NCBI RefSeq assembly: GCF_900116685.1
Contig: NZ_FPBL01000002.1
Location: forward strand, 248,001 to 312,000
Direction: 5' to 3'
DNA from: Nitrosomonas eutropha
GTDB taxonomy: Bacteria; Pseudomonadota; Gammaproteobacteria; Burkholderiales; Nitrosomonadaceae
DNA length: 64,000 bases
Shown: positions 11,002-20,352 of the stretch, piece by piece
Layout: each line of letters opens with the position of its first letter
Position numbering within the stretch: position 1 is the stretch's first letter
Notes under the pieces: generated by a model
What the model saw: only the letters and a program-made list of their open reading frames with translations
Told to the model about the DNA's origin: nothing
Databases searched by the model: none
Translations under genes and position numbers: made by a program

Positions 11002-12057
11002 ATGAGAAAAATCGGACATCTGATACTTCAAGAGCTTATTCCAATTCGATTCCTGGCTTGTTCAGCTAATGGATTAACGATCAATGAGGTAAAAAAATCA
11101 TTAAGTCCTGTTTTCTATCAAGCGCTCTCAAATAATGAATGGCTGCAAGCATTGCAGCAACTAACCGAACAGGAGCTGTTAAGCAGAATAGGCAAGCAGC
11201 GGTTTCACATCACAATTACAGGACAGGAACAAGCACTACAAAAATTGGGGCTACCATCTTTACCCCCGGCATTACGCTGGCTGACATTGAGAAATAGCTA
11301 TCTAATTGCCACCCTGTTGGGATTACCTGCCCCGATCAATGAGCGTGATCGCCTATCTATTACAAGTGCTGATGGCCTCCGGGCAGCTATTTTGGCCAAT
11401 GCCTTCAAACTTGCTATCAGCGCTTACTCTTCTCTGATCAAGGTTAGAGATAATCTGCTCTGGCAACAATTAGCCCAGCCCACTGACAGCGCAAATCTAC
11501 AGCACAAATTAGCAGCATCTAATATCACACACGCCAAACCTTTTACGACAAGCTCGGTTGCGGTCCTGCTTCTCAGTGGTCTATTAGGAACCGAGCATGA
11601 ATTATCTTGGGATAGTGCATTAAAACAACTGGCTGCAAAAGCTGTAGGTGCACGGCGCATCAGTCCAGAAGAACTACGACTAGCAATTCTCAGAACGGCT
11701 ACACAACCTCCACAGCAGCCTGAGATATTAGAAAAACAACTTGCACAGCAACCTGAACCATTGAATCTGGAACACTTCGCTAACCAGGTAAATCAATCTG
11801 CCAGACGCTGCCAAATGGGTAAATTTGGTGATAACAAACTATTTATCTCGCACGTTTGGCACCAAATAGAGCGTGAGGGTAATACATTTGGGCTGGATCT
11901 GAATGAGTTCAAATACTACCTGACACTTGCCAATAACAAGGGGTTAGTCAGCCTAAGTCGTGCAGATCTTCCTTATGCTATGGATCAAGATGCCGTCTCG
12001 TTGTCAGAAACTCTTTATCTAAACTCGACTTTCCATTTTATACGTTTGAAACCATAA
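11002..12057 (+). CDS. Unknown protein with winged-helix-like ends (cassette gene 2)
   Basis: This is a 351-residue protein of unknown function. The N-terminal ~80 residues read as a winged helix: LTINEVKKSL, then ALQQLTEQELLSRIGKQRF, then TITGQEQALQKLG, the pattern of wHTH regulators and adaptors. The middle is Ala/Leu-rich and helical. The C-terminal ~85 residues (DNKLFISHVWHQI, LDLNEFKYYLTLAN, GLVSLSRADL) look like a second winged helix ending in a conserved-looking FHFIRL strand. It lies between the nuclease-like gene and the large ATPase, 1 bp from the latter, so the three are almost certainly co-translated. A DNA-binding or adaptor role is inferred. Confidence 0.55.
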   Translation: MRKIGHLILQELIPIRFLACSANGLTINEVKKSLSPVFYQALSNNEWLQALQQLTEQELLSRIGKQRFHITITGQEQALQKLGLPSLPPALRWLTLRNSYLIATLLGLPAPINERDRLSITSADGLRAAILANAFKLAISAYSSLIKVRDNLLWQQLAQPTDSANLQHKLAASNITHAKPFTTSSVAVLLLSGLLGTEHELSWDSALKQLAAKAVGARRISPEELRLAILRTATQPPQQPEILEKQLAQQPEPLNLEHFANQVNQSARRCQMGKFGDNKLFISHVWHQIEREGNTFGLDLNEFKYYLTLANNKGLVSLSRADLPYAMDQDAVSLSETLYLNSTFHFIRLKP

Positions 12058-12058
12058 A

Positions 12059-15000
12059 ATGTCTGGAACCTCACAAGAAGAATACCTAAAGATTTTTCGT
12101 TCCCGCGTAAAGGAAGATATTTTCCATTCCATTACGCATCACAATCAGATTTGGCAACCTGATCCTTATGATATTGAAAGCATCCACCAGGAAAGCCGTG
12201 AGTGCTTTGAACGGTTATTGAATCGTGTAAGTAACTGTGAGCAAACAGACTCGGGGCGCATCATGCTGTTGCTGGGAGAGTCTGGAGCTGGAAAAACCCA
12301 TCTTATGCGTGCTTTCCGTAATTACACGCATGAAAAGTCACTAGGATATTTTTCCTATATGCAAATGACTTCTTCTATTTCAAATTATGCGAGCTATGCG
12401 CTTCATTACACGATAGATTCTCTCGACAAACCGTATTGTGCAATTAATGGCAGCACGACGGGATTGATGCACTTATCCAATGCGTTAATTGAAAGACGAC
12501 AGATTGTTTCACAACATGCCATTGAGCAACTGCGCAATGGTGAATTAAACCATGACGAGTTGAGTAAGCTAATTTCTCAGATCACCGATACCATTCTGAA
12601 TAAAGAAGGGGAGCAATTCCGGCACGTTGATCTTGATTTAATTCGCGTACTCCTCTATCTACAGCACGACGAACCCGCTATTCATGCCAGAGTTCGTAAG
12701 TATCTTCGCTGCGAAAATATGTCGGAATACGATTGCAAGATCCTCGGCAATATCACACCGCGTGTTCAGGAAGGTGCCCCGGATCGTTTGTTACAGGCGC
12801 TGGCATATTTAATGATGGCAATCAATAAAGGAGCCTTTATTATTTGCCTTGATCAGTTGGAAGATATTCACCCTGCAGATGAGGCTGAAATAAAATTTCG
12901 GCATGCAATGGAAAAAATGACAAAACTGGCTGAAATTCCCAATGTGGTCGTTGTAATAGCGGGCCTGGAAGAGATATATCGTTCTCAACTCAGAAACAGC
13001 CTACCAAATTCACTAATAGATCGGATCGAACGTGATCCCGATACGATTACACTCTGCGGGGAGCGCAGCAAAACAGAAATACGCGAAATAATTAGTATAA
13101 GGCTAAAAGCTCTCTATGATAGCCATGAAATCGATTTCTGTTCAGGTGAATCTATTTTTCCTTTCCAGGATGAGACACCTACTCTGTTGGCCGGGATGAA
13201 AACGCGCCAAATCATTGACTGGTGCCGCCAGGAACGTGAATATTCAATCCGCACGGGTAATCTTCCGCGATTACCCGACAAAAACAGAGACACACCACCA
13301 CAAACAGAAGAGAGTGATAAAAAAATCATCCAGCCATTAGAACAGCTATGGAATGATCATTTAGCTCATCCGCATGCTATACCCGAAAATGAGGATGAAA
13401 TGTTGCAGTTACTCGGACGCGGGATTGAACATTGTGCCGTTGAATTAAATCATTCGCTCAAATGCAATATTGTACAACGGGATAATTTTCTGGATATAGA
13501 CATTCAAAATTCTGCGGAAAATATTGCCATTTGTTCAACCATAGGTTTATGCCAAAAACCTTCACAAGGAGGCGCACTGGCAAGACAAATCAATAAACTA
13601 CAAACAGCGGCAGGCAGACGTACGGCGATCTCTATCCGCTCTATCGAGTTTCCCGCTAATCCAAAAACCCAGATCGCTATCCAACTGGGTAAATTCGTAG
13701 CAGATGGTGGTAAAAAAGTGCTGATCCCGGATGCTGACTGGCGCACGATGGTAGCCATGGAATCATTCCATAAACAATACGCAGAACGATCTGACTTCAA
13801 GAGTTGGCTGCAAAAGGAACAGCCATTGCTCAGCCTGCCCTCAATTCAGCAAATTCTGGATCTTGAAATGACTCTGAAAAGAGCCGAAACCTCCTCCGTT
13901 CCAGCAAATGCACAGCCACCAGTTCCTCCTGCTCTTGTGAACGTGCAACTATTGGCCCCAGATACCTCACAGCTAAAAATAGGCATGACTCAGGGCTACC
14001 AACCCTCCTCTTACAAGGTTGATATTTCTCAATTCGTGCGTCACGCTGCTTTTTTGGGTGGTTCCGGGAGTGGCAAAACAACCTTGGCCTTGAATATTAT
14101 CGAGCAATTGCTGCTGCAAGGCATTCCGGCAATCCTGCTGGATCGAAAGGGAGACCTTTGCAGCTATGCAAAAGACGAAGCATGGCGCAGCCCTGTCGCG
14201 GACCCAATACGCGCTCAAATGCGTAAGGATTTACGTAATAAAATTGAAGTCATCGTTTACACACCTGGCGCTATTGAAGGACAAGGCCGTCCTTTAAGCA
14301 TACCTATCGTACCTAAGGGATTAGAGAACTTATCATCTGGAGAATGTGATCAGCTGGCCAACCATGCAGCCTTCTCTCTAGGAAGAATTATGGGTTATAA
14401 AGATCACGGCCAGGATAAAGCCCGAATCGTCATTCTCGGGAAAGCAATTTCCATTCTCGGCCAGTTGAACAAGAATCATGCATTGACAATCAATCATCTG
14501 CTGGATTTTATTGACAAGGATGACCCGTTGTTACTCAATGCAATTGGAAGACTGGATCCTAAGTTATCTAAAAAACTGGTGCAGGATTTGCAAACGCTGG
14601 CGTTGGGACATGGAACCCTGTTTTCCCGGTCAGGAGAATTACTGAATACCGAAAATTTATTCGGTCATTCAACCGAAAAAACCAGGCTAAGTATCATCAG
14701 TACCAGCAATCTGGGTAACAATGACAACGTATTGTTCTGGGTATCGCAGCTATTGCTGGATATTGGCCGCTTCGCAGCAAAATCGCCGAGTGATAAACTG
14801 CAAGGCGTCATTTTGCTCGATGAAGCAGATCTTTATTTGCCAGCTCAATCCAAGCCAGCTACTAAAGAACCATTGGAAAATCTGCTCAGACGCGCCCGCT
14901 CGGCAGGAATTGGATTGATGCTTGCAACCCAAAGCCCAGGCGATCTGGATTATCGATCACGTGACCAGATCTCTACATGGTTTATCGGGTGCATTAAAGA

Positions 15001-15247
15001 AAAAACTGCTCTAGATAAATTGAAACCCATGTTAAGTGAAGCGAAAACGGATGTTTCCAGCAAACTGGCCAATCAATCAACCGGGGAATTTTACGCCATT
15101 CATAATGGAGAAGTCAGCAGCATCAAGGCAGATCTTTCTCTCGTGCAGGCCGAACAAGTGTCTGCACACGAAATTTTAAAGCTGGCCGGCAGGAAAAAAG
15201 ATAATCGTATTTCAACCTTTTTTCAAAACGTGTTTACAAGCTCCTGA
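12059..15247 (+). CDS. Double ATPase: N-terminal AAA/STAND-like plus C-terminal HerA/VirB4-like motor (cassette gene 3)
   Basis: This 1062-residue protein carries two complete P-loop modules. The first has Walker A GESGAGKT (73-80) and a Walker B-like IICLDQLED (D265, E268), resembling ORC/TniB-type AAA ATPases. The second has Walker A GGSGSGKT (667-674), DRKGD soon after it, Walker B VILLDEAD (D921, E922) and a sensor region RRARSAGIGLMLATQSPGD, the hallmark of HerA/FtsK/VirB4 DNA translocases. A Pro-rich linker near 620 separates them. It starts 1 bp after the preceding stop. Pairing of a HerA motor with a nuclease is typical of several defence systems, but this exact fusion is not one I can name. 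Confidence 0.7.
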   Translation: MSGTSQEEYLKIFRSRVKEDIFHSITHHNQIWQPDPYDIESIHQESRECFERLLNRVSNCEQTDSGRIMLLLGESGAGKTHLMRAFRNYTHEKSLGYFSYMQMTSSISNYASYALHYTIDSLDKPYCAINGSTTGLMHLSNALIERRQIVSQHAIEQLRNGELNHDELSKLISQITDTILNKEGEQFRHVDLDLIRVLLYLQHDEPAIHARVRKYLRCENMSEYDCKILGNITPRVQEGAPDRLLQALAYLMMAINKGAFIICLDQLEDIHPADEAEIKFRHAMEKMTKLAEIPNVVVVIAGLEEIYRSQLRNSLPNSLIDRIERDPDTITLCGERSKTEIREIISIRLKALYDSHEIDFCSGESIFPFQDETPTLLAGMKTRQIIDWCRQEREYSIRTGNLPRLPDKNRDTPPQTEESDKKIIQPLEQLWNDHLAHPHAIPENEDEMLQLLGRGIEHCAVELNHSLKCNIVQRDNFLDIDIQNSAENIAICSTIGLCQKPSQGGALARQINKLQTAAGRRTAISIRSIEFPANPKTQIAIQLGKFVADGGKKVLIPDADWRTMVAMESFHKQYAERSDFKSWLQKEQPLLSLPSIQQILDLEMTLKRAETSSVPANAQPPVPPALVNVQLLAPDTSQLKIGMTQGYQPSSYKVDISQFVRHAAFLGGSGSGKTTLALNIIEQLLLQGIPAILLDRKGDLCSYAKDEAWRSPVADPIRAQMRKDLRNKIEVIVYTPGAIEGQGRPLSIPIVPKGLENLSSGECDQLANHAAFSLGRIMGYKDHGQDKARIVILGKAISILGQLNKNHALTINHLLDFIDKDDPLLLNAIGRLDPKLSKKLVQDLQTLALGHGTLFSRSGELLNTENLFGHSTEKTRLSIISTSNLGNNDNVLFWVSQLLLDIGRFAAKSPSDKLQGVILLDEADLYLPAQSKPATKEPLENLLRRARSAGIGLMLATQSPGDLDYRSRDQISTWFIGCIKEKTALDKLKPMLSEAKTDVSSKLANQSTGEFYAIHNGEVSSIKADLSLVQAEQVSAHEILKLAGRKKDNRISTFFQNVFTSS

Positions 15248-15424
15248 TTCTGCTCTATCACACATTTAAAAGTTTTTTCCATTACACTCATCTTGTGTCT
15301 GATCTAGGCGTAGGGATTCTCGAAAGCACCATAGAGAGTACTTACCAACACGACAGATTCAGCTGGAATCAGCGCAATAACCCTTATCAATCTGCAAAGG
15401 CTCAAAAAGAAAACCAGGCAGAAA

Positions 15425-15450
15425 AAGCAATAAGCGTCAGCAGACGCTGA
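15425..15450 (-). terminator. Probable Rho-independent terminator of the small periplasmic-protein gene
   Basis: On the minus strand a hairpin with 6-bp arms AGCGTC/GACGCT and loop TGCT (15433-15448) is followed by TTATTGCTTTTTC. It sits about 25 bp beyond the stop of the gene at 15475-15810. The interrupted T-tract makes it moderate in strength. Confidence 0.5.
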
Positions 15451-15474
15451 TTATCCTTCTGATAAAAACCTGCT

Positions 15475-15810
15475 TTACTTCTCTACTTTAATTTGTGTGG
15501 ATGTAACGAAAATCAATTCGTTAAAAGTCCGGTTCAGGGTTTTGCTGGTGAAGTTGTGCATTTTCATATTCTCTACGAAACGAATATGTTCACCTTTCTC
15601 AACTTTGGTTGTCGGTGCGGCTATCCAGAATTTCTTGTCACCGTTTGCCAGCTCCATATAGGTATATCCCGCTGTATCGATAGATGAGACAACAATGCCC
15701 TCATCAGCAGGAAACGTTTCAGCTCCGGCTGGTACTTCTGCGTAAGCAGCAGAGACATTAAAGCTGATAAGTGAAGCCGACAAAATTACAGCAAATAGCG
15801 TTTTGAACAT
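15475..15810 (-). CDS. Small exported periplasmic protein, NrfJ-like
   Basis: This 111-residue protein has a clear Sec signal peptide (MFKTLFAVILSASLISFN...AYA, cleaved near residue 24). The mature ~87 residues contain AGYTYMELANGDKKFWIA followed by KVEKGEHIRF, a beta-rich pattern seen in NrfJ-type and other small periplasmic OB-like proteins. There are no cysteines or haem motifs, so nothing shows catalysis. A good Shine-Dalgarno (AAAGGAAA) precedes the ATG. It lies 46 bp downstream of the porin gene and is probably co-transcribed with it. Function is unknown; metal or redox-protein chaperoning is only a guess. Confidence 0.6.
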   Translation of the reverse strand: MFKTLFAVILSASLISFNVSAAYAEVPAGAETFPADEGIVVSSIDTAGYTYMELANGDKKFWIAAPTTKVEKGEHIRFVENMKMHNFTSKTLNRTFNELIFVTSTQIKVEK

Positions 15811-15856
15811 GTTTTTTTCCTTTCCAAAGTTGAAAAATACGATCCCGGCTTATCGG

Positions 15857-17518
15857 TCAGAACCGGAAGTTATGTTGTGCATAGAATAAATCAGGTGAAA
15901 CACCCGGGCGCTGATTCTTGACGAATGTACCGGTAAAAAGTTTTGAATAGCCCAACAAAATATCATGATGGCGACTGACATGGAAATTAACCACAAAATC
16001 TATTTCATCTCCGACATGGCTGCCTGATTGACCGTTGATATCCCGTATAAATCCCACCCCTGCCGCGTTGTATAGGTAATCACGCTTGTTTGCCAGATAA
16101 AAGCGGTGATACTGCCCAGTGAGTGATACCCATGGCTGCGGATTCATCGAAAACTGGGCATTGAAGTCATGAATATTCTGCCGCCCTACCTGATCCATAT
16201 ACCCGAAATAATAATGGCCAAACGGGAAAAGCTGGTTAAACGTATTGCTATGTCCATCACTTGGGTTTTTATCTCCCGAAGCAAAGTCATAGCGTAACCA
16301 GAATTGAGGATTCATCGGCAAAGGCAGCTGATAACCTACCCCGGAAGCAATAGAAAAAGCGGAAATATCAAGATGGGAACGCCTCCCGAACTGATACATA
16401 CCCTCCAGTTCGTAGAGGATACGTTCATAATCACCCGCCCAGCGCGCGCCAATGGTATGCAGCACCGAATTGCCTTGTAGCACATTACCCTGGGTGATAT
16501 TGGCAGGAGAAACAGCCCTGTTATCAATCAGACTCAAGTAATACAGATCAAGCACCTGGCCTGGAATTGCTTTGTAAGTTCCCCACAAACCGACAAAATT
16601 ACGATCTTTATCCCAATTATCAAACTGATTAGGCTCAGTCACCATTGGTCGTACCCAGAACGCATCCAGATTGAATGTCGGGTTTTGCCAAAAAGTCTTT
16701 ATCCCTTGGAATGTACGACGGGTATTCGCCCAATCCAGTGTCGATATCAACCGCTGTGATCCGTACAGGAGCTCCTGGCGCCCTACTCGCAGATAAGCCG
16801 GACCATCCATGAATTGCCCCAGTTTGACGTCTGCAAACAGATTAAGCATATCAGTATGATTCTTGTCGATAGCAAGCGGCGGTAAATCCAACCCTAATGC
16901 ACGTGCATCCAGCATCTCGGCAAATAACCGGAAGCGATCCTGGTACCAGAGATCAGCATGAAGCCGTGTTCGTAACAGATGGTAATCATTGTTGGCTTTT
17001 GCTGGGTTCAGACGGCTGTCGGTTTCATGCATGTAGCGATACCAAAAACTGCCGCCGAAAGACAGCAGCCAGTCATCACCCAAATGAATACGTTTAACCG
17101 GATCAAAAAAATCCTTCTCATGACCTGGTTGTTCAAGATAGCGGGAATCAAAATCAAACGCCGGCGTTGTTGTCAGCGCTGAAGGCGGGTGAGGGTCAAA
17201 CTGTGGCTTATCCCGTCTGTTGCCATCAAACCAGTCCAGTAATGAAAAATAGCCGGGGTCTGCTGGAGGCTTGCCAAAAATCCCGGAGCGAGGCGGTGGT
17301 GTTACCGGAGGGGCCTTAGACCAGTCAAACTGATTTTCGGTAGCAAAGTGATCACTGGCAAACACCTGGCTGCTCCCGCTTATACAAATGAGACAGGCGA
17401 TGGTTACCTGCAGACTAGCTCTGATTGTACTTGATAGTTTATCTATAAACGATTCAGTCAATTTCTTAATCAAACTGTTCTGACTCAGGCCGAGGTCAGT
17501 AGCGTCAGTTATATACAT
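15857..17518 (-). CDS. Outer-membrane porin, alginate-export (AlgE-like) family
   Basis: This is a beta-barrel protein of about 553 residues from the chosen start. After a signal sequence ending near SSQVFA, the mature protein alternates aromatic strands such as FGGSFWYRYMHE, LRTRLHADLWY and AYLRVGRQELLYGSQR, and ends in a terminal Phe (HNFRF) as barrel proteins do. The family was named for alginate secretion, but most members are general or solute porins of unknown substrate. The start was moved to the ATG at 17518, because the longer reading frame to 17632 adds a charged leader incompatible with export; even so the n-region is long and a non-ATG start further in is possible. It is divergent from the multicopper oxidase. 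Confidence 0.75.
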   Translation of the reverse strand: MYITDATDLGLSQNSLIKKLTESFIDKLSSTIRASLQVTIACLICISGSSQVFASDHFATENQFDWSKAPPVTPPPRSGIFGKPPADPGYFSLLDWFDGNRRDKPQFDPHPPSALTTTPAFDFDSRYLEQPGHEKDFFDPVKRIHLGDDWLLSFGGSFWYRYMHETDSRLNPAKANNDYHLLRTRLHADLWYQDRFRLFAEMLDARALGLDLPPLAIDKNHTDMLNLFADVKLGQFMDGPAYLRVGRQELLYGSQRLISTLDWANTRRTFQGIKTFWQNPTFNLDAFWVRPMVTEPNQFDNWDKDRNFVGLWGTYKAIPGQVLDLYYLSLIDNRAVSPANITQGNVLQGNSVLHTIGARWAGDYERILYELEGMYQFGRRSHLDISAFSIASGVGYQLPLPMNPQFWLRYDFASGDKNPSDGHSNTFNQLFPFGHYYFGYMDQVGRQNIHDFNAQFSMNPQPWVSLTGQYHRFYLANKRDYLYNAAGVGFIRDINGQSGSHVGDEIDFVVNFHVSRHHDILLGYSKLFTGTFVKNQRPGVSPDLFYAQHNFRF

Positions 17519-17592
17519 TCTGTAATAATTATTGTGAAAAGGAATAATTAAAAGTTTCGGGTTGATTATTCTTTGTATCGAACCCCGAAATA

Positions 17593-17612
17593 TCCGGAAA
17601 CTAATTTCCGGA
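17593..17612. promoter_or_regulatory. 20-bp palindrome between porin and multicopper oxidase genes, possible operator
   Basis: Two exact 8-bp arms, TCCGGAAA and TTTCCGGA, flank CTAA. The site sits in the ~315-bp divergent region, 22 bp upstream of a TTGACA box reading toward the oxidase. The symmetry and placement suggest a dimeric regulator, but no matching regulator gene is nearby. Confidence 0.4.
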
Positions 17613-17633
17613 CAAATTTTACACATATTCATT

Positions 17634-17662
17634 TTGACACCGGGATAAAAAACTTCTCTTAT
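17634..17662 (+). promoter_or_regulatory. Candidate sigma-70 promoter for the multicopper oxidase gene
   Basis: A perfect -35 hexamer TTGACA (17634-17639) is followed after 17 bp by TCTTAT (17657-17662), which matches the -10 consensus at 4 of 6 positions. It would give a leader of about 165 nt before the start at 17834. It is based on hexamers only. Confidence 0.35.
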
Positions 17663-17833
17663 CTATATTTTTCTCAAGCGTATCCTCACACAACTATTAA
17701 TGCGCCACACCATTGAAGAAGAGGTAATCAGGCACTCGCGCCAACTGCTACACTTTGTTCCCAAGAACACCGGGATTATCTTGAATTGGGTAGAATTTGC
17801 TTAAACTGTCAATTATTCAAAAGGTTAATTATT

Positions 17834-19432
17834 ATGACCAATACCAACCTTAATCGTCGTCGGTTCTTGCAATACACTGCATTTGGAACATTTGCCGCAG
17901 CTATACCTGAGCTTGCATTTACAGAAAGCTATAAACTCAATAAAACACCCAATAGCGCATTCAAGGCCGATGTTGAAATTGCCCTAACAGCACAAATGAC
18001 TGAGGTATCAATCCTGCCGGGAGCAAATACCCGTGTTCTTAAATATACCGGAAAATTACTGAAAGGGCCTTCTGGTACGCTTAAAGAACTACCCAGCTAT
18101 CTAGGGCCTATGCTCAATTTTGAACAAGGCCAGAAAGTCCGAATATTTTTTCACAATCAAATACCAGAACCCTGCGTAACGCATTGGCACGGCATGCATG
18201 TACCGCAAATTATGGATGGACATCCGATGTATGCCATCAACCAGGGTGAGCAGTATGTGTATGAGTTTGAAGTAAAAAACCCGGCTGGCACTAACTGGTA
18301 CCATTCTCATACACATGAAGTAACTGCCAGACAAGTGTATCAGGGTCTCGCAGGGCTCATTACTATCACAGACGAGATTGAACGTAAACTGAATCTACCA
18401 AGTGGCGAGTACGATATTCCGCTTATCATCCAGGATCGAACTTTCACATCCAGGAATCAATTGTATTACGCACTGAACATGCATCAGCGTATGCAGGGGT
18501 TTCTTGGCGATACCATCCTGGCAAATGGCCAGCGTAACCATGTTATTCCTGTAAAAACACGTGCCTACCGTCTTCGTATCCTGAATGGATCAAACTCCAG
18601 AATCTACAAATTGGGCTGGAGTGACGGCTCTCTGCTTACCGCCATCGGTACAGATGGCGGATTATTGGAAAAACCACAAACCTTCCCCTATATCATGCTC
18701 GCCCCAGCAGAACGGGTAGAGCTCTGGGTTGATTTTAGTGACCGCAAACCTGGCTCTGAATTGGCTCTGCAAACTTTATCCTACCGGGGATTTTCCATGC
18801 GCATGGGGGGTGGAATGGATATGGAAAATAATATGATGAATCAGGGAAGCAAGAGTACCATCGTCAAATTTGCAATCACCGAACAAATAGGGGACTCCCC
18901 CAAATTACCTGATACCCTGGTTCCCATACGCCGTTTCACTGCGAAGGATGCTTCTAATCCGGATATCGTGGTGCCGATTGCCATTGGCATGCGTCGTATG
19001 ACCTTCAATCTCAATGGCCGAACCTTTGACATGCTCGATTATACGAACCAGGAAAAAATACCGGTAAATACCATGCAAATAATCCGGATATCCAATGCCA
19101 ATCCAGATATGGGAAGGGGTATGGGTGGCGGGATGCGCGGTGGTCGAGGAAGAGGAATGATGGGGATGATAATGGCGCAGCCACACCCGATCCATCTTCA
19201 TGGCCAGCAATTCCAGATTCTGTCACGCAAACCTGGCCACGCTGATAGTGCTTACACTGCAATTAAGGATGGATTTATCAACAACGGTTGGAAAGATACC
19301 GTACTGGTAATGCCAGGAGAGGAAGTTGAAATCATCAAGCCATTTATGGACTATACCGGGCTATTTCTTTATCACTGTCATAACCTGGAACATGAAGATA
19401 TGGGCATGATGCGCAATTTCTTTATCAGCTGA
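17834..19432 (+). CDS. Tat-exported multicopper oxidase, CueO/bilirubin-oxidase type
   Basis: This 532-residue periplasmic laccase-like oxidase couples one-electron substrate oxidation to O2 reduction. A Tat leader (NRRRFLQYTAFGTFAAA) opens it. Copper ligands are all present: THWHGMH, WYHSHTHE, HPIHLHGQQ and HCHNLEHEDMGMM, the last with the axial Met of the type 1 site. Two Met/Gly-rich stretches (near MRMGGGMDMENNMM and MGRGMGGGMRGGRGRG) resemble the Met-rich cover of CueO and suggest cuprous oxidase activity in copper tolerance. The ATG at 17834 was chosen over 17786 because AAGGT lies just upstream and it puts the twin arginines near the N-terminus. Confidence 0.88.
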   Translation: MTNTNLNRRRFLQYTAFGTFAAAIPELAFTESYKLNKTPNSAFKADVEIALTAQMTEVSILPGANTRVLKYTGKLLKGPSGTLKELPSYLGPMLNFEQGQKVRIFFHNQIPEPCVTHWHGMHVPQIMDGHPMYAINQGEQYVYEFEVKNPAGTNWYHSHTHEVTARQVYQGLAGLITITDEIERKLNLPSGEYDIPLIIQDRTFTSRNQLYYALNMHQRMQGFLGDTILANGQRNHVIPVKTRAYRLRILNGSNSRIYKLGWSDGSLLTAIGTDGGLLEKPQTFPYIMLAPAERVELWVDFSDRKPGSELALQTLSYRGFSMRMGGGMDMENNMMNQGSKSTIVKFAITEQIGDSPKLPDTLVPIRRFTAKDASNPDIVVPIAIGMRRMTFNLNGRTFDMLDYTNQEKIPVNTMQIIRISNANPDMGRGMGGGMRGGRGRGMMGMIMAQPHPIHLHGQQFQILSRKPGHADSAYTAIKDGFINNGWKDTVLVMPGEEVEIIKPFMDYTGLFLYHCHNLEHEDMGMMRNFFIS

Positions 19433-19518
19433 ATCTGGATTGGTATTTGTTTATAGGTAAATTATATGCCCATACACAAATACCATCAGCTGCGAGCAAT
19501 CTTCAGATCCAGGTAAAA

Positions 19519-20352
19519 TCAGCGAGCAGAGTCAGTATCTGGTAAACGCGCCCTGATCCAGTCACGCCACTGAATGAACAAATCATAATCAAGCGCACCG
19601 ATAACTGAACGGCGCCAGGGATAGCTGGCCCAGTAATCATCTTCATCCAGCGTACACCGATGGCCACCCGCCTCCTCCAGTATCAGGCAGCCGGCGGCGT
19701 AATCCCAGGGTTTTTGGCCGCCATGCAAATACAGATCAAAATACCCCGCTGCGGTATAACACCACTCCAGCGTGCAAGTACCATAGTTTCGTTGTGAAGC
19801 ATAAGGAGGTTTAGCAACAATCTCCACTGCCAGCTTGCGATCCAGACGCTTGAAATCGACATTGGCGATCGCTTTGTTTAATGGAATTTTACGCCGAGAA
19901 AGAGGTAAAGCCTTGCCATTAAGAAAAGCACCCTTCCCTTGCTCGGCATAAAACATTTCATCTGTCGCCGGATTGTAGATAACGCCAAGTACACTTCTAC
20001 CCCCTCGCATCAATGCTACAGAAATAGCAAAATAAGGTAAGCCATTCATGAAATTGGAAGTTCCATCAATTGGATCAATACTCCATACCCCATCCTGGCC
20101 AGCGTCCCACTGCTCCAGTTGTTGCGATTCCGGCATCTCTTCGCCAATCATCGCCACAGGAGAAATTTCATATAATCTCTCCAATAAACTCCCTTGTGCA
20201 GCCAGATCCGCCTCGGTATAAAAACTGCCATCTGCTTTATAGATACGTTCAACTTGCAGATAACGCGGAATAATCTCCTTGCGTGCAACTTCCCTTACTG
20301 CCGTGATGACGCGATCCAGCACGCTCAATCTGCTCGCCACTTGATTGAACAA
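19519..20352 (-). CDS. Inositol monophosphatase family phosphatase
   Basis: This is a 277-residue Mg-dependent phosphatase of the IMPase/FIG superfamily. It has the metal-binding signatures GEEM, WSIDPIDGTSNFMNG (the DPIDGT box) and WDYAAGCLILEEAGG near the C-terminus. The substrate could be inositol phosphate, histidinol phosphate or PAP; the sequence does not decide. The reading frame opens with TTG at 20352 and overlaps the preceding gene by 28 bp; a GTG at 20340 is an alternative. The two genes are in the same direction and probably coupled. Confidence 0.85.
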   Translation of the reverse strand: MFNQVASRLSVLDRVITAVREVARKEIIPRYLQVERIYKADGSFYTEADLAAQGSLLERLYEISPVAMIGEEMPESQQLEQWDAGQDGVWSIDPIDGTSNFMNGLPYFAISVALMRGGRSVLGVIYNPATDEMFYAEQGKGAFLNGKALPLSRRKIPLNKAIANVDFKRLDRKLAVEIVAKPPYASQRNYGTCTLEWCYTAAGYFDLYLHGGQKPWDYAAGCLILEEAGGHRCTLDEDDYWASYPWRRSVIGALDYDLFIQWRDWIRARLPDTDSAR

